A stretch of 64,000 bases of DNA, from positions 46,995 to 110,994 of IMG/VR virus record IMGVR_UViG_3300027747_000004; one strand, 5' to 3'. Both the position numbers and the translations under genes were made by a program. Below the pieces are notes generated by a model. The model worked only from the letters and a program-made list of their open reading frames with translations, was not told where the DNA came from and did no database searches. Positions within the stretch are counted from its first letter, which is position 1; every line of letters begins with the position of its first letter. The DNA comes from a virus. Below are positions 8,526-18,049 of the stretch, piece by piece.

Positions 8526-8550
8526 GCAGGGGCTTCGGCCCCTGCTTTTT
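8526..8550 (+). terminator. Rho-independent terminator before the 8568 gene
   Basis: A perfect 8-bp stem GCAGGGGC/GCCCCTGC closes a TTCG tetraloop and is followed by five T. The same terminator sits at 63007-63031 in copy B with one changed stem base that leaves a G-T pair. The shared hairpin and the sequence following it are nearly identical in the two copies. Confidence 0.9.
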
Positions 8551-8567
8551 AATTATTAGGTGAAAAA

Positions 8568-11195
8568 ATGTCCCAACTCGTCGTCTACACAGGCCCCAGC
8601 AGCCAAACCGATAATCAACTGCGCACACAGACTTCACAGCGTTCGGCTGCATATGACCCTGTGGACAAGTTGCGCACATCCAATCCTCAAGCATTGATTG
8701 ACACCGACTTTGAGTATGGCACCCAGCCAACCAAATGGGAATCAATCGGTCTTCAAAACAATCGTCAAAGCTGCTACTACATTGCGCAGTCCCCACTGAC
8801 AATCACGGGCATCACGGGCGCAAACACCTTGAATGGCGGATTCACGTTAGCAGGCACTTTCAGCTTGACCGCAGGCGACATCATCTACATTCAAAACTCC
8901 CTGAACACGGATTGCAATGGTTGGATGTATGTCACCACCACCTCAACAACCAGCGTCAATGTTCAAACAGCAGTAGGTACCACAATCCCTGCAACCAACT
9001 TCTACAACAGTGCAGGAACTTACGTCTACAAAGGCTACTTTTACTCGTCATGTGGGTTTAACCTGACAGGCACCAGCGCGGTAACTAATGTTGGTACAAC
9101 GATCACGGTAACCACGACAAGCGCGCATGGTTTGAATGCAAACAGCTTGATCTACGTGGTTGGCTTGGGCGGTGGTACACCAGCCCCAAATGGCGCGTAT
9201 ATTGTTGCTACTGTACCTACAGCAAATACGTTCACCTACATAGTCGCATCAGCGCCTACAGTTGCCATCACCAACACAGCAGGCGCAACCAACATATACG
9301 CACGACCTGCTGGTTATGTTGAAACTCGATCTTTTGACGGTGGCGTTGCATTCTCTGCTGGCTCTGCTGTTCCAAACCAACAGTTGATCCGCCAAACTCG
9401 TCGCTACTTCCGTTACCAATCGGGAAAGGGCATCCAGTTTTCTACAGGTTCCTCGTTGAAGCCTTACTTGTTCAACCCATCGTTGAGTGCAAGCGGAACA
9501 TCTATCGGCGCAACCATTACGGTCACCACGCAGTTTCCTCATAACCTAACTGCAAACACAGTTGTGACGGTTGCAGGCGTGGATCAAACGGGTTACAACG
9601 GCACATACACAATTCTTTCTACGGGCTTGACTGCAACTGCATTTACTTACACTGCAACAACCGCCCCTTCCTCTACAACAGCAACTGGATTGAACATCAA
9701 GGTCAGCCCGTTTAGTTGGTATGGATCAGGCAATCGCATTGGCTTCTTTGATCAACAAAACGGAATGTTTTTTGAGTTTGACGGCCAAGTACTGTATGCA
9801 GTGTTACGTAGTTCTACAACCCAAATTAATGGCAGGTCAACTGTAACTACGGGTTCTGGAACCATTACAGGAACAGGAACGCAGTTTAGCACGCAACTGA
9901 AACCCGGCGACTATATTGTTATACGCGGTCAGTCGTACAAGGTGATCACAATCACCAGCGACACCTCCATGCAAGTCTCCCCAGAGTACCGAGGTGGCAC
10001 GATCAGCCAGGGCGGTGTAATTATTTCTAAGACAATTGATACACGTACGCCACAGTCGCAGTGGTTTGACGTATGTGATGGCACAAGCAGTATCAATAAC
10101 CCTTCGGGCTATCTGCTTGATTTGACGCGCATGCAAATGTGGTATATCGATTACTCATGGTATGGCGCTGGCTATGTTCGTTTTGGATTTCGCGGTAAAG
10201 ACGGTGCGGTGACCTATGTGCATCAGATCCAAAACAACAACATCAAGTACGAAGCCTACATGCGTTCTGGCAACATGGCAGCGCACTACGAGTCCAACAA
10301 CCAGTCGCTGGTGACCTACATTACTGCGTCTGCAGGAACAAGCGATACCACATTGAACGTGGCAAGTACCACAGCATTTGCGCCTACTGGTACTTTAAAA
10401 GTGCAAGCAAGCGGTACGTCTGGTGTAATTGAGTACATGACCTACACAGGCAAGACGGACACCACGTTTACCGGGTTGACTCGTGCAACCACTGGTGGCG
10501 CTGCTACCGCGCAGTCATTTACTTACTCTGCTACCGCCCCGGTTGCAGTTGAATACGCATCACCTGACACTGCTGCGGCTCTGTCTCACTGGGGTTCTTC
10601 GGTCATCATGGATGGGCAGTTCAATGATGACAAGTCGCTGATCTTTAACTACGGAACCACGGCGCAGCTTGCTGTTCCTGCGGGGGCAACCGTCCCTATT
10701 ATTGCGATTCGTATTGCACCATCTGTGGACAACGGACAGGTTGGCCTGCTTGGTGTTAAAGAAATTGTCAACCGTATGCAACTGCAATTGGTTGAGTTGG
10801 GTATTGTTTCTGCTGGTACGTTTCTAATTAACTTGGTTTTGAATGGATACTGCACTAGCTTTAGCGGGTCATGGAGTTCACCTACAGTCTCCAATGGGTA
10901 CACCTCTTCATTAGCGCAAGTAGCGGTTAACACAACTACTACAGCGTCAATTAGCGGCGGTGAATCAGTTGCTGCAGCGTTCACCAATTCAAGCGGGCAA
11001 ACTACACTAGATTTAAGTGGAGTTCGGGATTTGGGTAACTCTATCCTTGGGGGCGGTACTACCTCTTCGGTTCCAACCGGACAATCGGGGCAGTACCCAG
11101 ATGGGCCTGATATTTTGTATGTAGCTGCTACTAATACGGCAGGATCAGCTACAAATATTTTGGCTCGTTTGAGCTGGAAAGAAGCGCAGGCCTAA
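8568..11195 (+). CDS. Large beta-rich virion protein (875 aa)
   Basis: The protein is Thr/Ser/Asn-rich. The N-terminal 60 residues differ from the copy B gene (63048) but residues from about 57 onward are almost identical there. At least two copies of a beta module are visible, with pattern hGLxxNxxxxVxG...NGxYxxxxVxxxxFTY (about residues 175-245 and 310-365). A segment near residue 515 (YSWYGAGYVRFGFRG, then DGAVTYVHQIQNNN) looks like a conserved structural core rather than filler. No peptidase or glycosidase motif is seen. The position suggests a tail or head-tail structural component; no precise family is recognised. Confidence 0.6.
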   Translation: MSQLVVYTGPSSQTDNQLRTQTSQRSAAYDPVDKLRTSNPQALIDTDFEYGTQPTKWESIGLQNNRQSCYYIAQSPLTITGITGANTLNGGFTLAGTFSLTAGDIIYIQNSLNTDCNGWMYVTTTSTTSVNVQTAVGTTIPATNFYNSAGTYVYKGYFYSSCGFNLTGTSAVTNVGTTITVTTTSAHGLNANSLIYVVGLGGGTPAPNGAYIVATVPTANTFTYIVASAPTVAITNTAGATNIYARPAGYVETRSFDGGVAFSAGSAVPNQQLIRQTRRYFRYQSGKGIQFSTGSSLKPYLFNPSLSASGTSIGATITVTTQFPHNLTANTVVTVAGVDQTGYNGTYTILSTGLTATAFTYTATTAPSSTTATGLNIKVSPFSWYGSGNRIGFFDQQNGMFFEFDGQVLYAVLRSSTTQINGRSTVTTGSGTITGTGTQFSTQLKPGDYIVIRGQSYKVITITSDTSMQVSPEYRGGTISQGGVIISKTIDTRTPQSQWFDVCDGTSSINNPSGYLLDLTRMQMWYIDYSWYGAGYVRFGFRGKDGAVTYVHQIQNNNIKYEAYMRSGNMAAHYESNNQSLVTYITASAGTSDTTLNVASTTAFAPTGTLKVQASGTSGVIEYMTYTGKTDTTFTGLTRATTGGAATAQSFTYSATAPVAVEYASPDTAAALSHWGSSVIMDGQFNDDKSLIFNYGTTAQLAVPAGATVPIIAIRIAPSVDNGQVGLLGVKEIVNRMQLQLVELGIVSAGTFLINLVLNGYCTSFSGSWSSPTVSNGYTSSLAQVAVNTTTTASISGGESVAAAFTNSSGQTTLDLSGVRDLGNSILGGGTTSSVPTGQSGQYPDGPDILYVAATNTAGSATNILARLSWKEAQA
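8902..9520 (+). repeat. 619-nt exact direct repeat (partner 63382-64000)
   Basis: Read base by base, 8902-9520 equals 63382-64000 at a constant offset of 54,480. Between 8761 and 8901 only six differences occur, and upstream of about 8755 the copies diverge abruptly. The partner runs to the last base of the window, so the identity may continue beyond it. This indicates either terminal redundancy of a circularly permuted genome or an assembly that came round to the same sequence. Confidence 0.95.
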
Positions 11196-11196
11196 T

Positions 11197-11742
11197 ATGC
11201 CACTAGTCAAAAGCAAATCAAAAGAAGCGTTCAGCAAAAACATTTCTGCAGAAATGAAAGCTGGCAAGCCGCAAAAGCAAGCGGTAGCCATTGCCTACTC
11301 TGTTAAGAATGCTGTTGGCAAAAAGTCTGGTGGCTTGTGGGATAACATTCACGCTAAGCAAGAGCGCATTAAAAATGGATCTGGCGAGCGTATGCGCAAG
11401 CCCGGCTCAAAAGGCGCGCCAACCGCTGCCGACTTTAAAGCATCAGCTAAGCCTGCCAAAATGAAAAACGGCGGCGACCCTGTGCTGTCTGTTAGCCGCG
11501 GTGAAAAGTTGCCTACAAGCCAAGGCGCAGGTTTGACGCAAAAAGGACGTGACAAGTTTAACCGCGCAACTGGTAGCAACCTTAAGGCTCCGCAGGCAAA
11601 AGGCTCCAGACATGACTCATTTTGCGCAAGAATGAGTGGCATGCCTGGGCCTATGAAAGATGATAAAGGCCGCCCAACACGCAAAGCCGCGTCGCTAAAA
11701 CGCTGGCATTGCGCTACAGGCGGCACAGTTAAAAACTACTAG
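11197..11742 (+). CDS. Conserved small basic phage protein (181 aa)
   Basis: The N-terminus (VKSKSKEAFSKNISAEMKAG, then a KQAVAIAYSV stretch) is a short module I recognise as common in phage and prophage proteins of unknown function. The C-terminal part (GLTQKGRDKFNRATGS, then RHDSFCARMSGMPGPM and KGRPTRKAASLKRWHC) is a second recurrent module, often seen at the end of virion-associated proteins. The protein is very basic, has KNGG/ATGG motifs like the 6967 protein, and starts one base after the preceding stop. Function unknown, probably virion-associated. Confidence 0.6.
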   Translation: MPLVKSKSKEAFSKNISAEMKAGKPQKQAVAIAYSVKNAVGKKSGGLWDNIHAKQERIKNGSGERMRKPGSKGAPTAADFKASAKPAKMKNGGDPVLSVSRGEKLPTSQGAGLTQKGRDKFNRATGSNLKAPQAKGSRHDSFCARMSGMPGPMKDDKGRPTRKAASLKRWHCATGGTVKNY

Positions 11743-11752
11743 GTAATCCCAC

Positions 11753-12811
11753 ATGTCAACAAGCGGTACTGTTGGGCAAACTGTAATCACTGTACAAAAT
11801 CTTATTGACAGTGGTGCTCGTCGTGCAGGAAAGCTTGCTGAAGAGCTTACGTCTGAGCAAATACAGGCGTCCAAGCAAAGCTTGTACTACCTACTGTCAA
11901 ATCTTGTTAATCGCGGCATTCAATATTGGTGCATCCAAAAAGTAGTGCTGGGCTTAGTGCCTGACAAATACATTTATGATATGCCTGTTGGTGTCAATGA
12001 CATCTTAAACTCAAATTACCGCACACTTACTGCAAACACATCAGGCGGGTACAGCTCTTCAGGTAATTCAGCCAACGTATTTGATGGGCAATACACAAAT
12101 ATTTGCCAACTTAGCAGCAATACAGGCGTTATTGGCATCAACAATGGCTCTGGAAGCCCGGTCTACGTGGGCTCCGTGGGTATCCTACCAGCCGTGTCGG
12201 GTTCTGTGACTCTGAGTGTGCAATACTCGCTTGATAATAGCACTTGGGTAACACTTTACAGCCCTGGCGCCACTACTTGGGTTGCGGGCACATGGGTTTA
12301 CTACGACTTGGACCCGTCTGCGTCTGCGCCATATTGGAGAATTCAGCAAACTGCCGGCGTAAACATGGGTGTGTACCAAGTTGTGTTTGGGTCTAACGCA
12401 ACTGAAATCCCACTTGCACGCTTGAATCGTGATGACTACACGAACTTGCCCAACAAAAACTTTTTGAACAACTACCCGCTGCAATATTGGTTTGATCGTA
12501 CTATTCCGCAGCCGTCCATGTACTTATGGCCAACACCAAATACCTACGCACCTCAGATTGTGGCGTGGTGTTCATACTATGTGCAGGATGTAGGTAACCT
12601 CTCAGGTTCAATCCAAATACCCCAGCGATGGTATCTGGCCATCCAGAATATGCTTGCGCACCAGATGGCCATGGAGCTACCTGGCGTTGATGCAGCACGA
12701 ATTCAATATTGCGAAAATCAGGCTGAAAAGTACTGGATGCAAGCAGAGCAAGAAGAACGTGACAAGTCGCCAATTTATTTTGCGCCTAACATTAGTGTGT
12801 ACACACGATGA
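11753..12811 (+). CDS. Tail-adaptor-like protein with an inserted carbohydrate-binding-like domain
   Basis: The N-terminal ~85 residues (helical, LTSEQIQASKQSLYYLLSNL, then YDMPVGVNDI) and the C-terminal part (PLARLNRDDYTNLP, then PQPSMYLWPTP and a helical tail) resemble podoviral head-tail adaptor or tail-tube proteins (P22 gp4 / T7 gp11 type). Between them, about residues 90-215, lies a beta domain that reads like an F5/8 type C (discoidin) fold: NVFDGQYT at the start, VQYSLDNSTWVTLY in the middle, and a closing YWRIQQTA strand. If so, the domain sits on the outside of the tail and may bind glycans. Family calls are by eye only. Confidence 0.55.
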   Translation: MSTSGTVGQTVITVQNLIDSGARRAGKLAEELTSEQIQASKQSLYYLLSNLVNRGIQYWCIQKVVLGLVPDKYIYDMPVGVNDILNSNYRTLTANTSGGYSSSGNSANVFDGQYTNICQLSSNTGVIGINNGSGSPVYVGSVGILPAVSGSVTLSVQYSLDNSTWVTLYSPGATTWVAGTWVYYDLDPSASAPYWRIQQTAGVNMGVYQVVFGSNATEIPLARLNRDDYTNLPNKNFLNNYPLQYWFDRTIPQPSMYLWPTPNTYAPQIVAWCSYYVQDVGNLSGSIQIPQRWYLAIQNMLAHQMAMELPGVDAARIQYCENQAEKYWMQAEQEERDKSPIYFAPNISVYTR

Positions 12812-13179
12812 GCAAATGGCTTGATACTTTAGGTAATGCTGTATTGTCGATTGCTATTTGCGATCGATGCAAGATGAAGCGCGCCTACAGTGACATGTCG
12901 CAAGATAGAAACATTCCGGGTTTACGTGTATGCAATCAAGGCTGCAATGACGAGCGTGACCCATACCGCTTACCTGCACGACAGCCTGAAAAGATTGCTA
13001 TTCGCTTCCCACGTCCTGACGAAGATGTTGCAGAAGTTGATAACGCGCTGACCACTGACCCTAATGTTGTAACCAACTTAAATCAAACTATTACACACAC
13101 AACGGCAGGTGAGTATGGCATTGCACCTGAGACGTCGCAAAACCCGATTGATGGCAACCTTGACAATTTGAGCCCATAA
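12808..13179 (+). CDS. Small zinc-ribbon-like tail-region protein
   Basis: The protein has 123 residues. The N-terminal part has ICDRCKMKRAYSDM and VCNQGCNDERDPYRLPARQP: four cysteines in a CxxC...CxxxC arrangement suggest a small metal-binding fold. This core, with DPYRLPARQPEK, is one I know as recurrent next to tail genes in podoviruses. The start overlaps the upstream stop (ATGA). The C-terminus is Asn/Thr-rich and likely flexible. Its role is unknown; assembly or tail structure is likely from context. Confidence 0.6.
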   Translation: MSKWLDTLGNAVLSIAICDRCKMKRAYSDMSQDRNIPGLRVCNQGCNDERDPYRLPARQPEKIAIRFPRPDEDVAEVDNALTTDPNVVTNLNQTITHTTAGEYGIAPETSQNPIDGNLDNLSP

Positions 13180-13547
13180 TGCCATACAACAATAATTTAT
13201 TTGTTCCGCGTGCAAAGTATCAAACATTTACCCCAATGTTTTTGGGGCAAGCTGCCCTAACCACGTCTGCTGCTGTAATTTATCTTGCGCCTGTGCAGGC
13301 GTTGACAGCCATTCGTGACATTGTAGTTGTTAATACTTCAGGTTCAACGGCAACACTTAACTTGTATATTGTCTCGCCTGTTGCAACAGCAGGCACAAGC
13401 AATGCAATTTATTACGGGTATTCACTTACTGCAGGGCAAACGTTATGCTGGACAGGTGAGCAAATACTTGCAGGATTGTGGACTTTACAAGGCAGTGCAT
13501 CAGCAACAGGTCTTACTGTTACAGTCAGCGGTGGGATGTATATATAA
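13179..13547 (+). CDS. Small beta-rich structural protein (122 aa)
   Basis: The start overlaps the previous stop by one base (TAATG). The protein is rich in Thr, Ala, Val and Leu in alternating beta pattern (AVIYLAPVQALTAIRDIVVVN, SGSTATLNLYIVSPV), ending in VSGGMYI. It resembles small beta-sandwich baseplate or fibre-anchor proteins that precede tail fibre genes. No family is recognised with certainty. Confidence 0.5.
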   Translation: MPYNNNLFVPRAKYQTFTPMFLGQAALTTSAAVIYLAPVQALTAIRDIVVVNTSGSTATLNLYIVSPVATAGTSNAIYYGYSLTAGQTLCWTGEQILAGLWTLQGSASATGLTVTVSGGMYI

Positions 13548-13581
13548 CTGTAACTTAGCAATATAAAATACCGGTACAAGT

Positions 13582-16500
13582 ATGGCAAACATTCGTATAT
13601 CGCAACTACCCGCAGCAACTACACTTGCTGGTACAGAGTCCGTGCCAATTGTGCAGAATGGGGTCACAGTTCAAACCACGGTGGGGGCAATTGCGAACGC
13701 ATATTCGCAGACACAAACCTATGTAACCGTTAATCAAGAATCAAGCCTAGCCAACAGCCAAGTGCTCACAGCGGGCGATGGGATAAATGTTACCGCCAGC
13801 GTCCCTCAAGGAAACATCAAAGTATCCTTGAAAAATTCTGGTGTGTCTGCTGGCAGCTTCACCAATGCCAATGTAACGGTTGATCAATATGGTCGCGTTA
13901 CTGCGGCATCAAATGGTGCTAGCAGTGGAACGGGAACGGTAACCTCTGTTGCGCTTACTGCTCCATCGTTCTTGTCGGTAACCGGAAGCCCAATTACCAG
14001 CAATGGAACATTGGGATTAAGCTATTCTGGAACTGCTTTGCCTGTGGCAAATGGTGGCACAGGAGTTACAACGTCTACAGGTTCTGGCAATACTGTTTTG
14101 TCTACCTCGCCAACATTGGTTACGCCAAATCTTGGTATTCCAGCATCAGTAACATTGACAAATGCTACGGGTTTGCCTTTGTCAACTGGTGTTACTGGAA
14201 CTTTGCCAATTGCAAATGGTGGAACAGGTACAACTACGCCTTCTTTGGTAGCTGGTACAAACGTCACCATTACCGGCTCTTGGCCAAATCAAACCATTAA
14301 CTCTACTGGAGGCGGTGGTAGCGGCACCGTAACTTCTGTTGCTGCAACTGTTCCTTCTTTCTTGTCGGTTACTGGTAGCCCCATTACGACAAGTGGAACT
14401 TTGGGTATTGGATATTCCAGTACTGCACTCCCTGTTGCAAATGGTGGTACAGGAGCAACGTCAGCATCTGCGGCACAAGCAAACTTGATGGGGTTTACAA
14501 CTACTGCAACCGCAGCAGGAACTACTACATTAACAAATACAAGTAGTTATTATCAAGTATTTACTGGCACAAGTAATCAAAATATAAAACTTCCTTTAAC
14601 ATCAACATTAACACTTGGCTGGTCATTTTTTATTTTTAACGCAACTACCAATGGAAATTTAACTGTTCGTAGTTCAACTAATATTGTAATTACAGTACTT
14701 ATCCCTAACATGGGTGTAATTGTTACTTGTAAAAGTACAACAATAACAACTGAGGCAGCATGGTATTATGTTTTTACTGGAACAAATGATTATGCCGGTA
14801 GCGGTGCTATGGTCTTGCAAAATGGGCCTTCTTTGATTAATGCAGATTTAGGTACGCCATCTGCAGCAGTTCTTACAAATGCTACAGGACTTCCCTTAAG
14901 TACGGGAGTAACAGGTACATTACCTGTTGCAAATGGCGGTACAGGTTCGACCTCCACACAATTTGTTAACCTAGCTTCCAATGTCACAGGCACTTTGCCA
15001 ATTGCAAATGGAGGCACAGGATCAACTTCAACAACTTTTGTAAATCTTGCTTCCAATGTCACTGGAACTTTACCTGTGGCAAATGGCGGAACAGGCATCG
15101 CCACGCTGACGGCTAATTACATCCCATATGGCAATGGTACCAGTGCCTTTGCATCTTCTTCTGGGTTCACTTACAACCCCACCACCACCACGCTGACAGC
15201 GCCTGTGCTGATCGTAAATTCAACCACCAGCACAACACCCAATTTGACGTTTAACGCCAGCAATTCGGGCTTTACTTCTGGCGCAGCGGTGTCTGGCAGT
15301 TACTTGCAGACCGTCATTCAAAACAGTAGTGGCACGGCAGGCGCGTCCACCAACTACGTCTTGAGCAATGACTTGGGCACCGACTCCACCTACTATGGTG
15401 AGTTTGGCATGAACTCGTCGGTGTACTCAGGTGCAAGCATCCCTGCTGACTTTTTCAGCATCAACAATGGCCTGTACTTTTCGGGCCACGATGGAGACAT
15501 CACCGTAGGCTCTGGCAACGGCTTCAAGACCTACCTTGCGTGGGGCGCAACTGGTGGCTCTGCCCACGTTATCAATGCCTCTGGTGCTATTGGTTTGAAC
15601 ACCAATTTGGCGGCTGGAGCAGGATCAGGCACAACCAACTTTGGCACTGCGGGTTATGTGATGACCAGCGCAGGCAATGCCGCCACCCCCACTTGGTCGC
15701 AAGTCAGTTTATCTGCTGGTGTCACTGGAACATTACCACTAGCAAATGGCGGTACAGGCAAAACAACAGCACCTGCTGCACAAGCCAACTTGTTGGGCTA
15801 CACGGCTACTTCTACCACCGCCCTCGCAACCACTGCCGCGACTGGCTCTGCTGGTACAGCCACCTTGACTTTTGCAGTGCAAGCTTCAGCGCCCTATGCT
15901 CTTGGCTCATATATTTCCGTTCAAGGTGTAACGCCTACGGGGTATAACGGCTATTACCAAGTAACTGGATGCACGACCACTACCGTTTCTTACACCAACG
16001 CAACCACTGGCGCTCAAACTGTTGCTGGAAGTATTTCTCCAACAACAACGCTTACCAATACAAGCAGTTTTTATCAATATTGCACCTCAACATTGCAGGG
16101 TTCATATGTATTGCCTGATACATCAACTTTACAAGCTGGTTGGGCATTTAGAATTTCTGCGGTAGGGGTTTCTACATACGTATATAGTTTAAGCGGAGCC
16201 TTAGTAGCAGGCATTACATCAAGTACATCATATTATTTTGTATGTATTGATACCACTGTAAATACTGCTGCTGCTTGGAGGAGTGAGATTACATCGACTG
16301 CTGGATTTACTGGCTCCGGAAGCATGGTGCTTTCTAGTGGCCCGACTATTACTGGTACTCTTAACTTTACTGGTTCTACAACCAATTCAGCAAATATTGG
16401 TACAGCAATAACAACTGGTTTAATTACAGTTGGCGGCACTGCCGGTTTAGGTTTAATTAACATTGGTCGAGCAACAACCTCCCAGCCAATTCAAATTGGT

Positions 16501-17166
16501 TCAGGTGTCACCGCCTCCTCAACAACTGCATCAGGCACGGCCAGTTCAATCACAACTACTGTATTGACCGTTGGCGGTACTGTAACTGGCACGTTCTCGA
16601 TTGGTATGGCATTGTCGGGCACAGGCGTGTTGCCGGGTACATACATCATCAGCTTGGGTACGGGTGCAGGCGGTGCAGGTACATACAACATAAACCAAAC
16701 CCAGACCGTAACATCGACCACCATTACAGGCACAACCCAGAAGTCCATTGATATTGGAACGGGCGGAGCATCGGGCTCCATCACGGCCATCACGCTTGGC
16801 TCTGCTACATCTGGCGCTACGTCAACGACTACGATCAATGGAGCATTGAACTACGCTGTTAATGCAGTGACCGTAACATCCAATGCTGGAACTGTCCCCG
16901 TTGGATACAAGGTAAATAACTTCACAAATAGTTCAGCCGCAACAATGGCTATTACTATGGCGGTTACAGGTGCTGTTGATGGGCAAATGACTATTGTTCG
17001 TATCTATGATTTTAGTGCAGCAACGCAAACAATCGGATGGACAAATACTGAGAATAGCACCATCAACGTTCCAACTACATCAAATGGCTCCACAACCCTC
17101 CCTCTAACAGTGGGATTCATGTACAACAGCCAGACATCTAGATGGCGTTGCATAGCATCTGCTTAA
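13582..17166 (+). CDS. Long tail fibre with GGTG repeats (1194 aa)
   Basis: The fibre recognises the host surface. Its hallmark is the repeated motif (T)LP(V/I/L)ANGGTG(S/T), present seven times between about residues 150 and 735, a signature of trimeric phage tail fibres. A block beginning with AAQANLxG(F/Y)T and running through TLTNTSS(Y/F)YQ to SGxMVLxxGP occurs twice, an internal duplication. The N-terminus (MANIRISQLPAATTLAGTES, then VPIVQNG) is the usual fibre attachment start. The C-terminus has no S74 chaperone; that domain is carried by the 18050 product. Confidence 0.8.
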   Translation: MANIRISQLPAATTLAGTESVPIVQNGVTVQTTVGAIANAYSQTQTYVTVNQESSLANSQVLTAGDGINVTASVPQGNIKVSLKNSGVSAGSFTNANVTVDQYGRVTAASNGASSGTGTVTSVALTAPSFLSVTGSPITSNGTLGLSYSGTALPVANGGTGVTTSTGSGNTVLSTSPTLVTPNLGIPASVTLTNATGLPLSTGVTGTLPIANGGTGTTTPSLVAGTNVTITGSWPNQTINSTGGGGSGTVTSVAATVPSFLSVTGSPITTSGTLGIGYSSTALPVANGGTGATSASAAQANLMGFTTTATAAGTTTLTNTSSYYQVFTGTSNQNIKLPLTSTLTLGWSFFIFNATTNGNLTVRSSTNIVITVLIPNMGVIVTCKSTTITTEAAWYYVFTGTNDYAGSGAMVLQNGPSLINADLGTPSAAVLTNATGLPLSTGVTGTLPVANGGTGSTSTQFVNLASNVTGTLPIANGGTGSTSTTFVNLASNVTGTLPVANGGTGIATLTANYIPYGNGTSAFASSSGFTYNPTTTTLTAPVLIVNSTTSTTPNLTFNASNSGFTSGAAVSGSYLQTVIQNSSGTAGASTNYVLSNDLGTDSTYYGEFGMNSSVYSGASIPADFFSINNGLYFSGHDGDITVGSGNGFKTYLAWGATGGSAHVINASGAIGLNTNLAAGAGSGTTNFGTAGYVMTSAGNAATPTWSQVSLSAGVTGTLPLANGGTGKTTAPAAQANLLGYTATSTTALATTAATGSAGTATLTFAVQASAPYALGSYISVQGVTPTGYNGYYQVTGCTTTTVSYTNATTGAQTVAGSISPTTTLTNTSSFYQYCTSTLQGSYVLPDTSTLQAGWAFRISAVGVSTYVYSLSGALVAGITSSTSYYFVCIDTTVNTAAAWRSEITSTAGFTGSGSMVLSSGPTITGTLNFTGSTTNSANIGTAITTGLITVGGTAGLGLINIGRATTSQPIQIGSGVTASSTTASGTASSITTTVLTVGGTVTGTFSIGMALSGTGVLPGTYIISLGTGAGGAGTYNINQTQTVTSTTITGTTQKSIDIGTGGASGSITAITLGSATSGATSTTTINGALNYAVNAVTVTSNAGTVPVGYKVNNFTNSSAATMAITMAVTGAVDGQMTIVRIYDFSAATQTIGWTNTENSTINVPTTSNGSTTLPLTVGFMYNSQTSRWRCIASA

Positions 17167-17167
17167 T

Positions 17168-18040
17168 ATGGCACAAGTAATTCTTACAGGCTCAGGAACT
17201 TGGACGCTTCCAGCAAATTGGAACGATGCTGTCAATACCATTGAAATATATGGTGCTGGAGGCGATGGTGCGGCAGGAACTGCTTCTGCATCTGGTGGTG
17301 GTGGTGCTGGTGGATATTATTTTCTATGCTCCAATGTACCTTTTGCTACACTTATTTCTCAAGGCTATGTTACAAACTTAAATTACGATACTAAATCTTC
17401 TTCTGCTGGAAGTAATATTGCATACTTGGGTGTTGGTACTATTGATGGTTCAACTTATGGCAGCATACTTTTAGCTGCGGGTGGACAAAATGCTAGTGGA
17501 ATTACAGGTGGTGCTTTTGGAGTTCTTACTACAACCATAAATAATACAGATTATTTAACAAGTTCTTTTGCCCGTGGCGCAGGAGGAAATGGAAGAACAA
17601 ACACTACAGCAGCCGGTGGTGGCGGTGGTGGTGCTGGTGGGCCTAATGGAAATGGTGGAGCTGGAGGAGCAAATAGCGCAACCAATCCAACAATAGGTCG
17701 AGGCGGCGGTGGAGGAAATGGTGGAACGGCTGGCTCTGGAACAACATCAACTGCTGGTACTGCGGGTACAGGTGCTGGCGCTGGAGGTGCTGGTGGTGCA
17801 GCATCTACATCGGGAACCGCTGGAGGCGCAGGAGCATCAATTTATTCGGGTGGTGGAGGCGGTGGCGCTGGTGATGGAATAACTGCTACATCCGGTGGAG
17901 CTGGCGGACTTTATGGTGGCGGCGGTGGTGGAGGAGCATCATCTATACTTTCAACTGGTGGTCTTGGTGCTGCCGGTATCATTATCATCACTTACACTCC
18001 TTTGGTTCAGTCAAAAGGCAACTTCTTTTTAATGTTTTAG
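17168..18040 (+). CDS. Glycine-rich tip adhesin (290 aa)
   Basis: After a beta N-terminus (MAQVILTGSGTWTLPANW), most of the protein consists of poly-Gly runs separated by loops (GGGGGGAGG, GRGGGGGNGG, YSGGGGGGAG), closing with a hydrophobic IIIITYTPL strand. This matches the architecture of glycine-rich adhesins packed as polyglycine II helices, such as Salmonella phage S16 gp38, where variable loops set the receptor. It starts 1 nt after the fibre stop. The receptor-binding role is inferred from architecture and position. Confidence 0.7.
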   Translation: MAQVILTGSGTWTLPANWNDAVNTIEIYGAGGDGAAGTASASGGGGAGGYYFLCSNVPFATLISQGYVTNLNYDTKSSSAGSNIAYLGVGTIDGSTYGSILLAAGGQNASGITGGAFGVLTTTINNTDYLTSSFARGAGGNGRTNTTAAGGGGGGAGGPNGNGGAGGANSATNPTIGRGGGGGNGGTAGSGTTSTAGTAGTGAGAGGAGGAASTSGTAGGAGASIYSGGGGGGAGDGITATSGGAGGLYGGGGGGGASSILSTGGLGAAGIIIITYTPLVQSKGNFFLMF

Positions 18041-18049
18041 GAGCCAATC

